From Acidimicrobiales bacterium (GTDB taxonomy: Bacteria; Actinomycetota; Acidimicrobiia; Acidimicrobiales; Palsa-688), in NCBI GenBank assembly GCA_030039575.1, contig JASHVH010000362.1, positions 1-20,831 of the forward strand: a stretch of DNA of 20,831 bases. The letters run 5' to 3'. Position 1 is the stretch's first letter. Every line of letters begins with the position of its first letter. Made by a program: the position numbers and the translations under genes. The notes beneath the pieces are model-generated. The model was given only the letters and a program-made list of their open reading frames with translations, had not been told where the DNA came from and made no database searches. Positions 8,662 through 17,061 of the stretch are shown piece by piece.

Positions 8662-9804
8662 GTGCGTTTTGTGACCGGGTACCGAGACCGAAGCAAAGCG
8701 ACCGTTTTGGCCGGTGCCATCGCTGGACTGTGCGAACCAGGCCGGCACTACAAGCTCATGGAGGTATGCGGGGGCCACACCCACACCATCTACAAGCATG
8801 GGCTCGAGCACTACCTCCCGGAGGCGGTTGAGCTCGTTCACGGACCAGGTTGTCCCGTCTGCGTTATCCCGATGGGCCGGGTCGACGACGCCATTTCGAT
8901 CGCCCGCCAGCCAGATGTCACGCTGGCGTGTTTCGGCGACATGGTGCGCGTCCCCGGAGGCAAGGGTTCTTTCCTCGATGCCAAGGCTGCCGGGGCAGAC
9001 GTCCGGGTCGTGTACTCACCCATGGACGCCCTGAAGTTGGCCATCGACGAGCCGGACCGGCGCGTTGTCTTCGTGGCTATCGGTTTCGAGACGACCGCTC
9101 CTTCGACGGCGCTGACGGTCCTCCGCGCCCAGGCAGATCACATTCGGAACTTTTCGGTTTTCTGCAACCACGTCACCATCATCCCGCCGCTGAAAGCCAT
9201 CCTCGATGCCAATGATGTTGATATCGACGGGTTCATTGGCCCTGGCCACGTCTCGACCGTGGTCGGCTGCCGGCCCTATTTGCCAATTGCTGCAGATTAT
9301 GGAAAGCCTTTGGTCGTTTCAGGGTTCGAGCCGCTCGACGTCTTACAGTCCGTCTATATGGTGATGCGGCAATTGGCTGAACGCCGCGCCGAGGTCGAAA
9401 ACCAGTACGGGAGGGTTGTCAACTGGGAAGGGAACACCACGGCAGTGGCCGTTATGGAACAGACGATGGAACCAAGGCCTCATTTCGAGTGGAGGGGGCT
9501 CGGGTCCATCCCCTTCTCCGCCTTGAAACTGAGACCGCACCTGGCCGAGCACGACGCCGAGGAGCTCTTCGACATCCCCGGGGTGCGCGTGGCGGACCCG
9601 AGGGCGTGCCAATGCGGCCAGGTGCTCCGTGGCCAGATCCGCCCATGGGAGTGCCGTGTGTTCGGCAAGGCGTGCACGCCCGAAAAACCGATCGGCACCT
9701 GCATGGTCTCTAGTGAGGGCGCCTGTGCCGCTTACTACAATTTTGGCCGCCTCGTAACACCACACGCCCGACCGCCCCGAGCCAGATCGGCAGCACCGTC
9801 GTGA
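8662..9804 (+). CDS. hypD: Hydrogenase Fe-CN/CO cofactor assembly scaffold HypD
   Basis: This 380-residue [4Fe-4S] protein is the scaffold, with HypC, on which the Fe(CN)2CO moiety is built. The conserved cysteines are visible in VCGGHTH (C36) and GPGCPVC (C64, C67). The C-terminal cluster-binding region contains ACQCGQVL, WECRVFG, ACTPEKPIGTC and EGACAAYY. FGDMVRVPGG and IGFETTAPSTA are also family hallmarks. The GTG at 8662 is used, 3 nt after the hypC stop, with GAGAGGCAG just upstream. The 3' end overlaps hypE by 4 bp (GTGA). The last 15 or so residues are Arg/Ala/Pro-rich and lie beyond the usual end. Confidence 0.96.
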   Translation: MRFVTGYRDRSKATVLAGAIAGLCEPGRHYKLMEVCGGHTHTIYKHGLEHYLPEAVELVHGPGCPVCVIPMGRVDDAISIARQPDVTLACFGDMVRVPGGKGSFLDAKAAGADVRVVYSPMDALKLAIDEPDRRVVFVAIGFETTAPSTALTVLRAQADHIRNFSVFCNHVTIIPPLKAILDANDVDIDGFIGPGHVSTVVGCRPYLPIAADYGKPLVVSGFEPLDVLQSVYMVMRQLAERRAEVENQYGRVVNWEGNTTAVAVMEQTMEPRPHFEWRGLGSIPFSALKLRPHLAEHDAEELFDIPGVRVADPRACQCGQVLRGQIRPWECRVFGKACTPEKPIGTCMVSSEGACAAYYNFGRLVTPHARPPRARSAAPS

Positions 9805-10853
9805 CGAGCCGGACGCGCCCGGTCAGGAGGGCCCGGGAACTCTCGGGGGCAGTCACGTTGTCACATGGCTCGGGGGGCAAGGCCACTCACGCGTTGGTCG
9901 AAACGGTCTTCCTCGAGGCGTTCCACAACCCAGCCCTCGCCGCTCTGAATGATGGCGCCGTCTTGAAGGTGGCCGGGAAGGACCTCGCCTTCACTACTGA
10001 CTCGTTTGTGGTCTCACCGATCTTCTTCCCTGGAGGGTGCCTCGGCGACCTGGCGGTCAACGGCACTGTAAACGACTTGGCCGCATGCGGGGCCCAGCCG
10101 TTGGCACTGTCCGCCGGGTTTGTCATAGAGGAAGGCTTCCCGCTCACCGAGCTGGCTCGCGTCGTTCAAGCCATGGCGAGCGCGGCTCGCTACGTCGGCG
10201 TGTCTGTGGTGACAGGTGACACCAAGGTCGTAGAGCATGGCAAGGGCGACGGCTGCTACGTGAACACTTCGGGTATCGGCCTGGTCGACCGGCGCGCAAC
10301 GGGGCTTTCGGCAGCTGCGGCCTGTCCCGGGGACCAGGACATCGTGTCGGGTTATATCGGTGATCACGGCACCGCCGTCCTCTTGGCCCGGGGCGAGCTC
10401 GGGATTTCGGCCGAGATTGCTTCCGATACGGCGCCATTGAATGGGCTGGTTGCAGCGCTGCTGGACTGCGTGGGGCCTAAGGTGCACGCATTGCGGGACG
10501 CCACCCGAGGTGGTGTAGCCACGGTGCTCAACGAAGTGGCCCTGGCCAGCGGGGCCGCCGTCGTCCTGGCCGAAGATGCGCTACCGGTCCGGTCAGAGGT
10601 GTTCGGCGTGTGCGAAATGCTGGGCATCGACCCGCTGTACGTGGCCTGCGAAGGGCGCATGGTTGCCGTCGTCGACGGCGACTGCACAGACGATGCGTTA
10701 CGCGTTATGCGTGCCCACCCGATGGGGCGCAACAGCGCAGTCATCGGCGAGGTCAGGCGGGAACCGGTGGGCCTCGTGCTGGAAAATACCGGTTTCGGGG
10801 GCAGCAGGGTGGTCGACATGCTCGTCGGCGACCCCCTCCCGCGGATTTGCTAG
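9801..10853 (+). CDS. hypE: Hydrogenase cyanide-ligand synthesis dehydratase HypE
   Basis: This 350-residue ATP-dependent dehydratase of the PurM/SelD-like fold turns the thiocarboxamide on its C-terminal cysteine into thiocyanate, the source of the iron cyanide ligands. The N-terminal loop LSHGSGGKATHALVE and the segment NDGAVLKVAGKDLAFTTDSF (about residues 50-69) fit the ATP-binding region. GDTKVVEHGKGDGCYVNTSGIG is also typical. The chain ends in PRIC, so the reactive Cys350 is present. The GTG start overlaps the hypD stop (GTGA), indicating coupled translation. HypF, which loads the carbamoyl group, follows 19 nt downstream. Confidence 0.96.
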   Translation: MTSRTRPVRRARELSGAVTLSHGSGGKATHALVETVFLEAFHNPALAALNDGAVLKVAGKDLAFTTDSFVVSPIFFPGGCLGDLAVNGTVNDLAACGAQPLALSAGFVIEEGFPLTELARVVQAMASAARYVGVSVVTGDTKVVEHGKGDGCYVNTSGIGLVDRRATGLSAAAACPGDQDIVSGYIGDHGTAVLLARGELGISAEIASDTAPLNGLVAALLDCVGPKVHALRDATRGGVATVLNEVALASGAAVVLAEDALPVRSEVFGVCEMLGIDPLYVACEGRMVAVVDGDCTDDALRVMRAHPMGRNSAVIGEVRREPVGLVLENTGFGGSRVVDMLVGDPLPRIC

Positions 10854-10872
10854 GGGCCCTGCCGAGGACGTT

Positions 10873-13200
10873 GTGACATCGAAAAGGCGTCTCTCGGTCC
10901 GAGTGGAGGGGGTGGTCCAGGGCGTCGGCTTCCGTCCCTTCGTGCGCAACCTGGCCACAAGCTTGGATTTGGCCGGTTTGGTAGGCAACGACGCCGGCGG
11001 GGTTTTCATCGAAGTGGAAGGGACCGACGACCGCTTGTCAGCCTTTCTGGTTGACCTGGAGAGCGGGGCGCCACCACTCAGCGTTATCGAGGGCGTCATA
11101 AGTCAACCTATGAGGGTCAAAGGGACGACCGGGTTCGAGATAGTGGCCAGCGCGGGGTCCGGCGAACGGCAGGCACTGGTCCCGGCGGACACGGCCACGT
11201 GCCCCGAATGTTTACGGGAACTTTTCGACCCCGCCAACCGCCGTTTTCAGTACCCGTTCATAAATTGCACCAATTGCGGGCCGCGTTTCACGATTGTACG
11301 CGACGTGCCCTATGACCGGCCGAACACGACGATGGCCTCGTTCGAAATGTGCAGCAAATGCCGGTGGGAGTACAAGGACCCCAACGACCGCCGCTATCAC
11401 GCCCAGCCGACCTGCTGCCCGAAGTGCGGTCCGAAGTTGAGCCTCACCGGTCCCGACGGTGACGTCTCAGCGGTCGGTGGAGAGGCGCTGGCGGGCGCAG
11501 TTGATCGCCTGCGGGCACAACAGGTGGTGGCGATAAAGGGGCTGGGCGGTTATCACCTGGCGGTGATCGCCTCCTCTGAGAAGGCGGCCGCTTGCCTACG
11601 TGCTCGCAAGCACCGGGAGGGCAAACCCTTCGCCGTCATGGTAAAGGACCTGGAGGCGGCACGGTCGTTATGCGAGCTGGGTGGGGTAGACGAACAGCTA
11701 TTGGCCGGCCCGGCCCACCCCATCGTCCTGGCCCCCCGCCGCCAAAATGAGATGACGAACACTGGCGTCGCACCATCCGTCGCTCCGTGCAACCGGTACC
11801 TCGGGCTCATGCTGCCGTACACGCCGTTGCACCACCTGATTGCTGCCGCCGTGGGCGAGCCCTTCGTGCTTACGAGTGGGAACGTGTCCGACGAGCCCAT
11901 CGCTTATGAGGACGAAGACGCGCTCAAACGCCTGAGTGGCATCGCCGACGCCTTCTTGGTGCACGACCGGGCTGTTCACATGCGGACCGACGATTCCGTC
12001 ACCCGGGCCCTGCGGGGCAAAGGCGTCGTCGTACGGCGCTCGCGAGGTTACGTGCCTCGACCTCTGTCCGTCCCGCGTGAGTTCTCCCGTCCGGTGCTCG
12101 CCTGTGGAGCGGAGCTCAAGAACACTTTCTGCCTGGCGAAGGGCAACCGTGCGTTCGTTTCGCACCATATCGGCGACCTCGAGAACTACGAGACGCTCCG
12201 GTCCTTCCGTGACGGTGTCGAGCACTTCTGCCGTCTGTTCGACGTGTACCCGGAGGTAATAGCGCACGATCTTCACCCCGAGTACCTGTCGACCAAGTAC
12301 GCTCTCGAGCGTGACGACGTGGACCTGGTCGGAGTTCAACACCACCACGCCCACGTCGTTTCCTGCCTGGCCGACAACGGCGAGACCGGCCCGGTCATAG
12401 GCGTCGCCTTTGACGGCCTCGGCTACGGCGACGACGGCACCCTCTGGGGAGGAGAGTTCCTGGTTGCTGACCTCGCTCAATACCAGCGAGTCGGCCACCT
12501 GCTCCCTGTCCCGATGCCTGGGGGGACGGCTGCGATCAAACAGCCTTGGCGCATGGCCGCTTCTTACCTCGACCTGGCCTTCGCCGGGTCGCCTCCTGCG
12601 TCGCTCGCAGTCGTCAGGCGGCACGAGGACCAGTGGGGGGCGGTCGTCGCCCTGGCCTGCAGTGGCGTCGCCAGCCCGCTGACGTCCAGCGCCGGGCGGC
12701 TTTTCGACGCCGTCGCCGCCATTGTCTGCGGACGGGACCGCATAAACTACGAAGGTCAAGCCGCCATAGAACTGGAGCAATTGGCCGACCCCGCCGAAAT
12801 GTCGACTTACCCAGCAACGACTGAGTGTGCTGGGACCCTCCAGGTAGTAGGGGCCGACCTAGTGCGGTACGTGGCCGAGGACATGGTCACCGGGGTGGGC
12901 GAGCCCATAATTGCGGCCCGGTTCCATAATTCGGTGGCGGCGAGCATCGTGGCCGCTTGTGCGCAAGCCCGCGATTTGAGCTCGGGTTTGGGCACAGTGG
13001 CCTTATCGGGGGGCGTTTTCCAGAACGTGCTACTGACGGAGCGAGTCGTAACGGGATTGGAGCGGGCGGGCCTTCGCGTCCTTCTTCATTCTCGAGTCCC
13101 GACCAACGATGGAGGCATTAGCTTTGGCCAGGCCGTGGTGGCCGCCGCTCAGGACGACGCCACTGCAACCGCAGCGGACCGTCCGCAAAGTCGCCGCTAG
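10873..13200 (+). CDS. hypF: Carbamoyltransferase HypF
   Basis: This 775-residue enzyme uses carbamoyl phosphate and ATP to carbamoylate the C-terminal Cys of HypE. Domains in order are: acylphosphatase (residues 1-90, VEGVVQGVGFRPF with Arg21); a double zinc-finger block (C110/C113, C132/C135, C160/C163, C182/C185); a YrdC-like adenylate-forming domain (KGLGGYHLAV onward); and a Kae1-like carbamoyltransferase domain (QHHHAHVVSCLADN, GVAFDGLGYG, GGVFQN). The GTG at 10873 was chosen because it opens directly on the acylphosphatase domain and has GAGGA 4 nt upstream. The same frame is open back to 10576 only as an overlap with hypE. The stop codon touches the stop of the converging gene at 13201, leaving no room for a terminator. 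Confidence 0.96.
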   Translation: MTSKRRLSVRVEGVVQGVGFRPFVRNLATSLDLAGLVGNDAGGVFIEVEGTDDRLSAFLVDLESGAPPLSVIEGVISQPMRVKGTTGFEIVASAGSGERQALVPADTATCPECLRELFDPANRRFQYPFINCTNCGPRFTIVRDVPYDRPNTTMASFEMCSKCRWEYKDPNDRRYHAQPTCCPKCGPKLSLTGPDGDVSAVGGEALAGAVDRLRAQQVVAIKGLGGYHLAVIASSEKAAACLRARKHREGKPFAVMVKDLEAARSLCELGGVDEQLLAGPAHPIVLAPRRQNEMTNTGVAPSVAPCNRYLGLMLPYTPLHHLIAAAVGEPFVLTSGNVSDEPIAYEDEDALKRLSGIADAFLVHDRAVHMRTDDSVTRALRGKGVVVRRSRGYVPRPLSVPREFSRPVLACGAELKNTFCLAKGNRAFVSHHIGDLENYETLRSFRDGVEHFCRLFDVYPEVIAHDLHPEYLSTKYALERDDVDLVGVQHHHAHVVSCLADNGETGPVIGVAFDGLGYGDDGTLWGGEFLVADLAQYQRVGHLLPVPMPGGTAAIKQPWRMAASYLDLAFAGSPPASLAVVRRHEDQWGAVVALACSGVASPLTSSAGRLFDAVAAIVCGRDRINYEGQAAIELEQLADPAEMSTYPATTECAGTLQVVGADLVRYVAEDMVTGVGEPIIAARFHNSVAASIVAACAQARDLSSGLGTVALSGGVFQNVLLTERVVTGLERAGLRVLLHSRVPTNDGGISFGQAVVAAAQDDATATAADRPQSRR

Positions 13201-15963
13201 CTACCTCAAGTGCCGCGTGTCGTCCAGCACTGGGTGGGCCGCGTCGGGGTCGATCCGTAAGCGAGCGTCCACCACCAGAGCCCCATCGGCACTGACGATC
13301 AGTGGGTTGCAATCGAGCTCGGTCACCTCGGGCATGTCCTCCACCAGCCGGCTGACACGGTGCAGCACATCGGCGAGCTTGTCCACGTCGACGGGCGCCT
13401 GACCCCTGTACCCCTCGAGGAGCGCCGACCCCTTCAGTCCAGTGACCATTTCCTGAGCATCTGTGTCAGTCAGCGGAGCAAGCCGCGTCATGTGGTCTCC
13501 CAAAACTTCGACCGTGATGCCGCCCAGGCCGAAGACGACCAGCGGGCCGAACGACGGGTCTTGAAGGCCCCCGACGATGGTCTCAGCGCCTCCCGTCGGC
13601 ACCATCGGCTGTAGCAGGGCACCGGTCATTTCTTCGCCAAAGTGGTGCGACATGGTGTTGTAGGCAGCGACAACAGCGTCGTGGCCCATCAGGCCAAGCC
13701 GTACGCCGCCACCCTCGCTTTTGTGCACTGGGCCAAGCACCTTCAGGGCTACCGGCCCCCCGATCTCGTCGGCCCGCTTCCCCGCCTCTTCAGGGCTGTG
13801 CGCCTCGACGGTACGAACTACCGGGATGCCAAAAGCAGCCAGCACGTCCATGGCTGCGGCTCCAGTCACCCAGCCCGGGACGAGGCCCGCCTCGACGCCG
13901 CCGACTTCCTGGTGGGGCAGCCGCCGCCGGGCCTCGTTCACGTCGATGTCAGGGAGCGCGGGGACCGTCCCGCTTGGCTCGGCGCGCCAAGCCGCGTAAC
14001 GAAGGGCGTGGGCCAGGGCCCGTACGGCCGTTTCCGGATAGGTGTAGCTCGGCACAGGGGACCGGGCCGAGCGCAGGATGGCCTGGCCACATTCGTCAGC
14101 GCCGAGCAGGCTGGCCACGACTGGCTTTGCCACTCTGGCGTTCTCGGCGACGGCGCCGGCGGCGGTCGCCGCGGCGCTGCGGTCTACTGCCGCGACGATC
14201 GCGGCCGCTACTTCATCGGTGCGCCGGTTGACCAACGGGGGCGTGAAGTTGACAACGACGGCGTCGATCTCGTCTGAGCCAAGTAGAAGCTCCAGGACCT
14301 TCTCGTACATTGCGGCGTTGGCCTCGGCCCCCAAGTCGATGGGGTTGCTGGCGCCCCCGTTCCGGGGGCATAGCCCAACGACCTGGCTTTGCAGTTCAGG
14401 TGAGAATTCGGGGACTTGAAGGCCATTGCTCTCGCACGCATCGACGGCGAGCACCGCCGGACCGCCCACGTTGCTCAACACCGCCACGCGGGACCCTTGC
14501 GCCAAGGGCTGGGTGCCGACGACTTGGGCCACGTCGAAAAGTTCCTCGATGGTGTCCACCCGGATCACGCCGGTCTGGTGGAACAAAGCGGCGACGGCGT
14601 CGTCGGAGCTGGCCAGTGCCGCCGTGTGAGACGAGGCGGCCCGGCGGCCCACGGCACTCCTGCCGCTTTTCACCGCGATGACGGGCTTTGACCGGCTCAG
14701 CTCCCGGGCCAAACGAGCGAACCGGCGGGGGTTGCCGAACGACTCGAGGTAGAGCAGGCCGACACTGGTCGCACTGTCCTCGGACCACCATGAGAGGAGG
14801 TCGTTGCCGCTCACATCGGCCTTGTTCCCCATCGAGACAAAACTGGAAAGGCCGATACCTCGCTTGTTCGCCTCGGCCAGGATGGCTATCCCAAGCCCGC
14901 CGGACTGCGACGCGAAACCCAGGTTGCCGACGGTGGGCGTGTCCTTGGCGAAGGTGGCGTTCATGGAAATGGCGGGGTCGGTGTTGAGGACACCGAAGCA
15001 ATTCGGGCCTACGACTCGCATCCCGTAGGAGTGGGCCAAACGGGCCACCTCGCGCTCCAACGCCGCCCCCTCCGGCCCGTCTTCGGCGAAGTGAGACGAG
15101 ACTATAACGAGGCCACCGACGCCTTTGCGCCCACACTGGTCGACAATGTCGGGCACTGAATGCGCCGGGACCGCCACGATGGCCAAGTCGACTTCACCTG
15201 GGATCTGGTCGATGCTGGGGAAGCAGGGCAAGCTGGCGACGTGAGACGCCGTCGGGTTGACTGGGTAGACGGGGCCCTGGAAGCCACCGGTGACTAGGTT
15301 CCGCACGAGCTCGTGGCCCACTGTCCCGGGTGAGCGGGAGGCGCCGATCACGGCCACCGAGCGGGGCCGGAGCAGGCGCTGCATCGACCGGGCGGCTGCC
15401 TTGCGGTCGCGCTCGTGGAGAGCATGGAGCGCCTCGCCGGTGGGGGATATGTCCATGACCACCCGGATGACGCCGTCCTCTAACTGAGAGTGTTGGGCGA
15501 ACCCGGCATCGCGGAGGACGTTCACCATGCGTGAGTTTTCGAACAGGGTGTCCGCCGCGAACCGCCGCAGCCCGAAACGCCGCCCTTCACTGGCCAAGTA
15601 CTCGAGGAGGAGAGTGCCAATCCCGAGCCCCTGGTAAGGATCATCGACCACAAATGCGACCTCGGCTACATCGCTTCCCGGGATGCGGTCGTACTGGGCC
15701 ACTCCCACGAGTTGACCGGCTAGCTCGGCCACGAGCGCCAGATGGTCAGGGCCTTCGCTTTCCACGAGACGGGCCAGTTCGTCGTCGGACAAGTGCGGGT
15801 GAGCCCCGAAGTAACGCAGGCGCACCGTCTCTTTTGACAGCCGGCCGTGCAGCGCCCTTATCCCGGGGATGTCGGCCGGCGATACGGGCCGGATCCGAGC
15901 GGTCGAGCCGTCGGTCAGAATGACGTCCCAGCCCGCGTGCGTGGTCGAAGTAGGGGTCGACAT
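13201..15963 (-). CDS. GNAT acetyltransferase fused to ADP-forming acyl-CoA synthetase (Pat/Acd-like)
   Basis: This 920-residue cytoplasmic protein has a GNAT domain at the N-terminus (about residues 20-170; acetyl-CoA loop QGLGIG at 111-116). A CoA-binding Rossmann domain follows (RSVAVIGASRSPGTVG, about 201-215), then succinyl-CoA-ligase-like domains and a C-terminal ATP-grasp region (about 690-910; GGPVALKVLGPVHKSEGGGV). Such fusions include protein lysine acetyltransferases (Pat), some of which control acetyl-CoA synthetase, and ADP-forming acetyl-CoA synthetases. Here SSHTAALASSDD (His446) matches the phosphohistidine motif of active ADP-forming enzymes, so catalysis of acetyl-CoA + ADP + Pi to acetate + ATP is possible. 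The ATG at 15963 has AAGGAG 6 nt upstream. The gene lies 16 nt behind the small FMN-barrel gene and shares its promoter. The choice between regulator and ATP-forming enzyme is open. Confidence 0.9.
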   Translation of the reverse strand: MSTPTSTTHAGWDVILTDGSTARIRPVSPADIPGIRALHGRLSKETVRLRYFGAHPHLSDDELARLVESEGPDHLALVAELAGQLVGVAQYDRIPGSDVAEVAFVVDDPYQGLGIGTLLLEYLASEGRRFGLRRFAADTLFENSRMVNVLRDAGFAQHSQLEDGVIRVVMDISPTGEALHALHERDRKAAARSMQRLLRPRSVAVIGASRSPGTVGHELVRNLVTGGFQGPVYPVNPTASHVASLPCFPSIDQIPGEVDLAIVAVPAHSVPDIVDQCGRKGVGGLVIVSSHFAEDGPEGAALEREVARLAHSYGMRVVGPNCFGVLNTDPAISMNATFAKDTPTVGNLGFASQSGGLGIAILAEANKRGIGLSSFVSMGNKADVSGNDLLSWWSEDSATSVGLLYLESFGNPRRFARLARELSRSKPVIAVKSGRSAVGRRAASSHTAALASSDDAVAALFHQTGVIRVDTIEELFDVAQVVGTQPLAQGSRVAVLSNVGGPAVLAVDACESNGLQVPEFSPELQSQVVGLCPRNGGASNPIDLGAEANAAMYEKVLELLLGSDEIDAVVVNFTPPLVNRRTDEVAAAIVAAVDRSAAATAAGAVAENARVAKPVVASLLGADECGQAILRSARSPVPSYTYPETAVRALAHALRYAAWRAEPSGTVPALPDIDVNEARRRLPHQEVGGVEAGLVPGWVTGAAAMDVLAAFGIPVVRTVEAHSPEEAGKRADEIGGPVALKVLGPVHKSEGGGVRLGLMGHDAVVAAYNTMSHHFGEEMTGALLQPMVPTGGAETIVGGLQDPSFGPLVVFGLGGITVEVLGDHMTRLAPLTDTDAQEMVTGLKGSALLEGYRGQAPVDVDKLADVLHRVSRLVEDMPEVTELDCNPLIVSADGALVVDARLRIDPDAAHPVLDDTRHLR

Positions 15964-15979
15964 CGGTAACTCCTTGTAG

Positions 15980-16408
15980 TTAAAGAGCGGGCCTGTACTC
16001 CCACCCGGTCAGCCGCTCCAGGGTGACGCGGAGGACAGTCGTCAAGCTGACGTTGGCGAGCGGTAACCGGGGCGGGACATCGGTGGCGGGTTGACGCACC
16101 ACCTCCGCTCGTCCTTGCACGAGGAGCTCCCGCCTGCACGTCCCATCGGCGCTCGGGATGGCGGTCCCGAACGCCACAATCCCGGGTTTGGCCGTGAGCC
16201 GGTCGAGTGAGCCTGGCCCGGCCCGCACCAGCAGGCACCCGCCATCGAGGGCGCAGCTCACAGGTACGACGATCGGCAGGGCCCCAAGCGACAGCGCGAG
16301 ATAGCCGCCTGTCGCGTCGCTAAGTAAAGAGAGGCAACACTCTGGGCTGAGGTGAGGGGTCGTTCGCTCGCCCGCCGTCTGATCGGCCCCGGCTGCGCTT
16401 ATTGGCAT
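15980..16408 (-). CDS. Pyridoxamine 5'-phosphate oxidase-like FMN-binding split-barrel protein
   Basis: This 142-residue protein has the layout of the small PNPOx-like family: a helix with ECCLSLLSDATGGYLAL, then LPIVVPVSCALDGGCLLVRAGPGS, where the first barrel strands bind flavin. Relatives bind FMN, F420 or haem, and many are stress or dormancy proteins in actinobacteria. The substrate is unknown. The ATG at 16408 has no Shine-Dalgarno sequence, and a DosR-like box is centred 44 nt upstream, so a leaderless transcript is possible. It is the first gene of a two-gene unit with the GNAT/acyl-CoA synthetase and diverges from a paralogous FMN-barrel gene at 16630. Confidence 0.8.
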   Translation of the reverse strand: MPISAAGADQTAGERTTPHLSPECCLSLLSDATGGYLALSLGALPIVVPVSCALDGGCLLVRAGPGSLDRLTAKPGIVAFGTAIPSADGTCRRELLVQGRAEVVRQPATDVPPRLPLANVSLTTVLRVTLERLTGWEYRPAL

Positions 16409-16445
16409 ATGAAGAATGTTGGCCGAGGCGAGACTGCCGGGTGCA

Positions 16446-16459
16446 GGGCCAAAGGGCCC
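16446..16459 (-). promoter_or_regulatory. DosR-like operator between the divergent FMN-barrel genes (minus-side)
   Basis: It reads GGGCCAAAGGGCCC on the plus strand and GGGCCCTTTGGCCC on the minus strand, one base from the hoxE box. The centre is 44 nt before the ATG of the minus-strand FMN-barrel gene. Further GGGCCC-rich sequence follows to about 16480. The operator role is inferred from similarity and position. Confidence 0.5.
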
Positions 16460-16524
16460 GAAAGGGCGGCCGGAGGGCCCAAACCCTCGAGCCTTCGCCT
16501 TCAGTGCAAATGGAAGCCCCCGTT

Positions 16525-16538
16525 GTGACTTTCGGCCC
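16525..16538 (+). promoter_or_regulatory. DosR-like operator upstream of the plus-strand FMN-barrel gene
   Basis: It reads GTGACTTTCGGCCC, one mismatch from the DosR core GGGACTTNNGGCCC. With the box at -42.5 the start would be near 16574, with GATCCT (16562-16567) as a weak -10. The resulting leader would be about 56 nt. Confidence 0.6.
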
Positions 16539-16576
16539 TCCCGCTGGAGCGGCTCACGTGGGATCCTGAAGACGTG

Positions 16577-16615
16577 GCCGCCTTGAGGCGGCGCGACGGG
16601 CGGCTAGGTCCGCCC
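16577..16615 (+). promoter_or_regulatory. Two consecutive GC-rich hairpins in the leader of the 16630 gene
   Basis: The first is a perfect 6-bp stem, GCCGCC-TTGA-GGCGGC (16577-16592). The second is a perfect 6-bp stem, GGGCGG-CTAGGT-CCGCCC (16598-16615). The second ends one base before the Shine-Dalgarno sequence AAAGGAGG (16617-16624). The first begins about 3 nt after the predicted transcript start. They could stabilise the mRNA 5' end or modulate ribosome access. There is no U-tract, so they are not a typical terminator. Confidence 0.5.
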
Positions 16616-16629
16616 GAAAGGAGGCTGTG

Positions 16630-17061
16630 ATGTGGGAGGCTGCGCTGGAGCCGATCGACGAAGAGCACTGCCTGGAACTACTGAAAAGCGTTGAGTACGG
16701 CCGCGTGGCCGTGGTGACAAGGGAAGGTCGTCCGGAAATATTCCCGGTCAACTTCGCCGTGCGTGGGCGTACTGTGGTGTTCACCACCGGTTCGCCGGTC
16801 GTGCGGGCCTGGGCGCCGCTAGGTCATGTGGCGTTCGAAGCGGACAGCGTCGACCCGGCGACGCATGAAGGTTGGGACGTAGTCGTGACCGGCGAAGGGG
16901 CCGACATTACTGACTCACGGGACTCGTTGGCACTGACCGCCCGTAGTTACGCCATCAAGTCGTGGGCCCCGGGCCGGAAAGACTACTGGATATCAATACT
17001 CAACCCCCATTTTAGCGGTCGCCACCTCTACACCCCCGTCCCCTCTGCGACGTACTACTAG
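16630..17061 (+). CDS. Pyridoxamine 5'-phosphate oxidase-like FMN-binding split-barrel protein
   Basis: This 143-residue protein is a paralogue of the divergent gene. HCLELLKSVEYGRVAVVTREG and GRPEIFPVNFAVRGRTVVFTT are the conserved helix and first strands of the family. WDVVVTGEGADITD is a later strand, and the chain ends with GRHLYTPV. It probably binds FMN or F420 in the cytoplasm, and the reaction is unknown. I prefer the ATG at 16630 (5 nt after AAAGGAGG) to the GTG at 16627. It has its own DosR-like box at 16525 and a structured leader. Similar proteins are common in dormancy regulons of actinobacteria, which fits the neighbouring Usp genes. The segment after the stop has no recognisable gene until the WhiB remnant. 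Confidence 0.85.
   Translation: MWEAALEPIDEEHCLELLKSVEYGRVAVVTREGRPEIFPVNFAVRGRTVVFTTGSPVVRAWAPLGHVAFEADSVDPATHEGWDVVVTGEGADITDSRDSLALTARSYAIKSWAPGRKDYWISILNPHFSGRHLYTPVPSATYY

Noticed and set aside
11698..12780. Minus-strand open frame of 360 codons
   Set aside because: It is antisense to hypF and has no recognisable domain.
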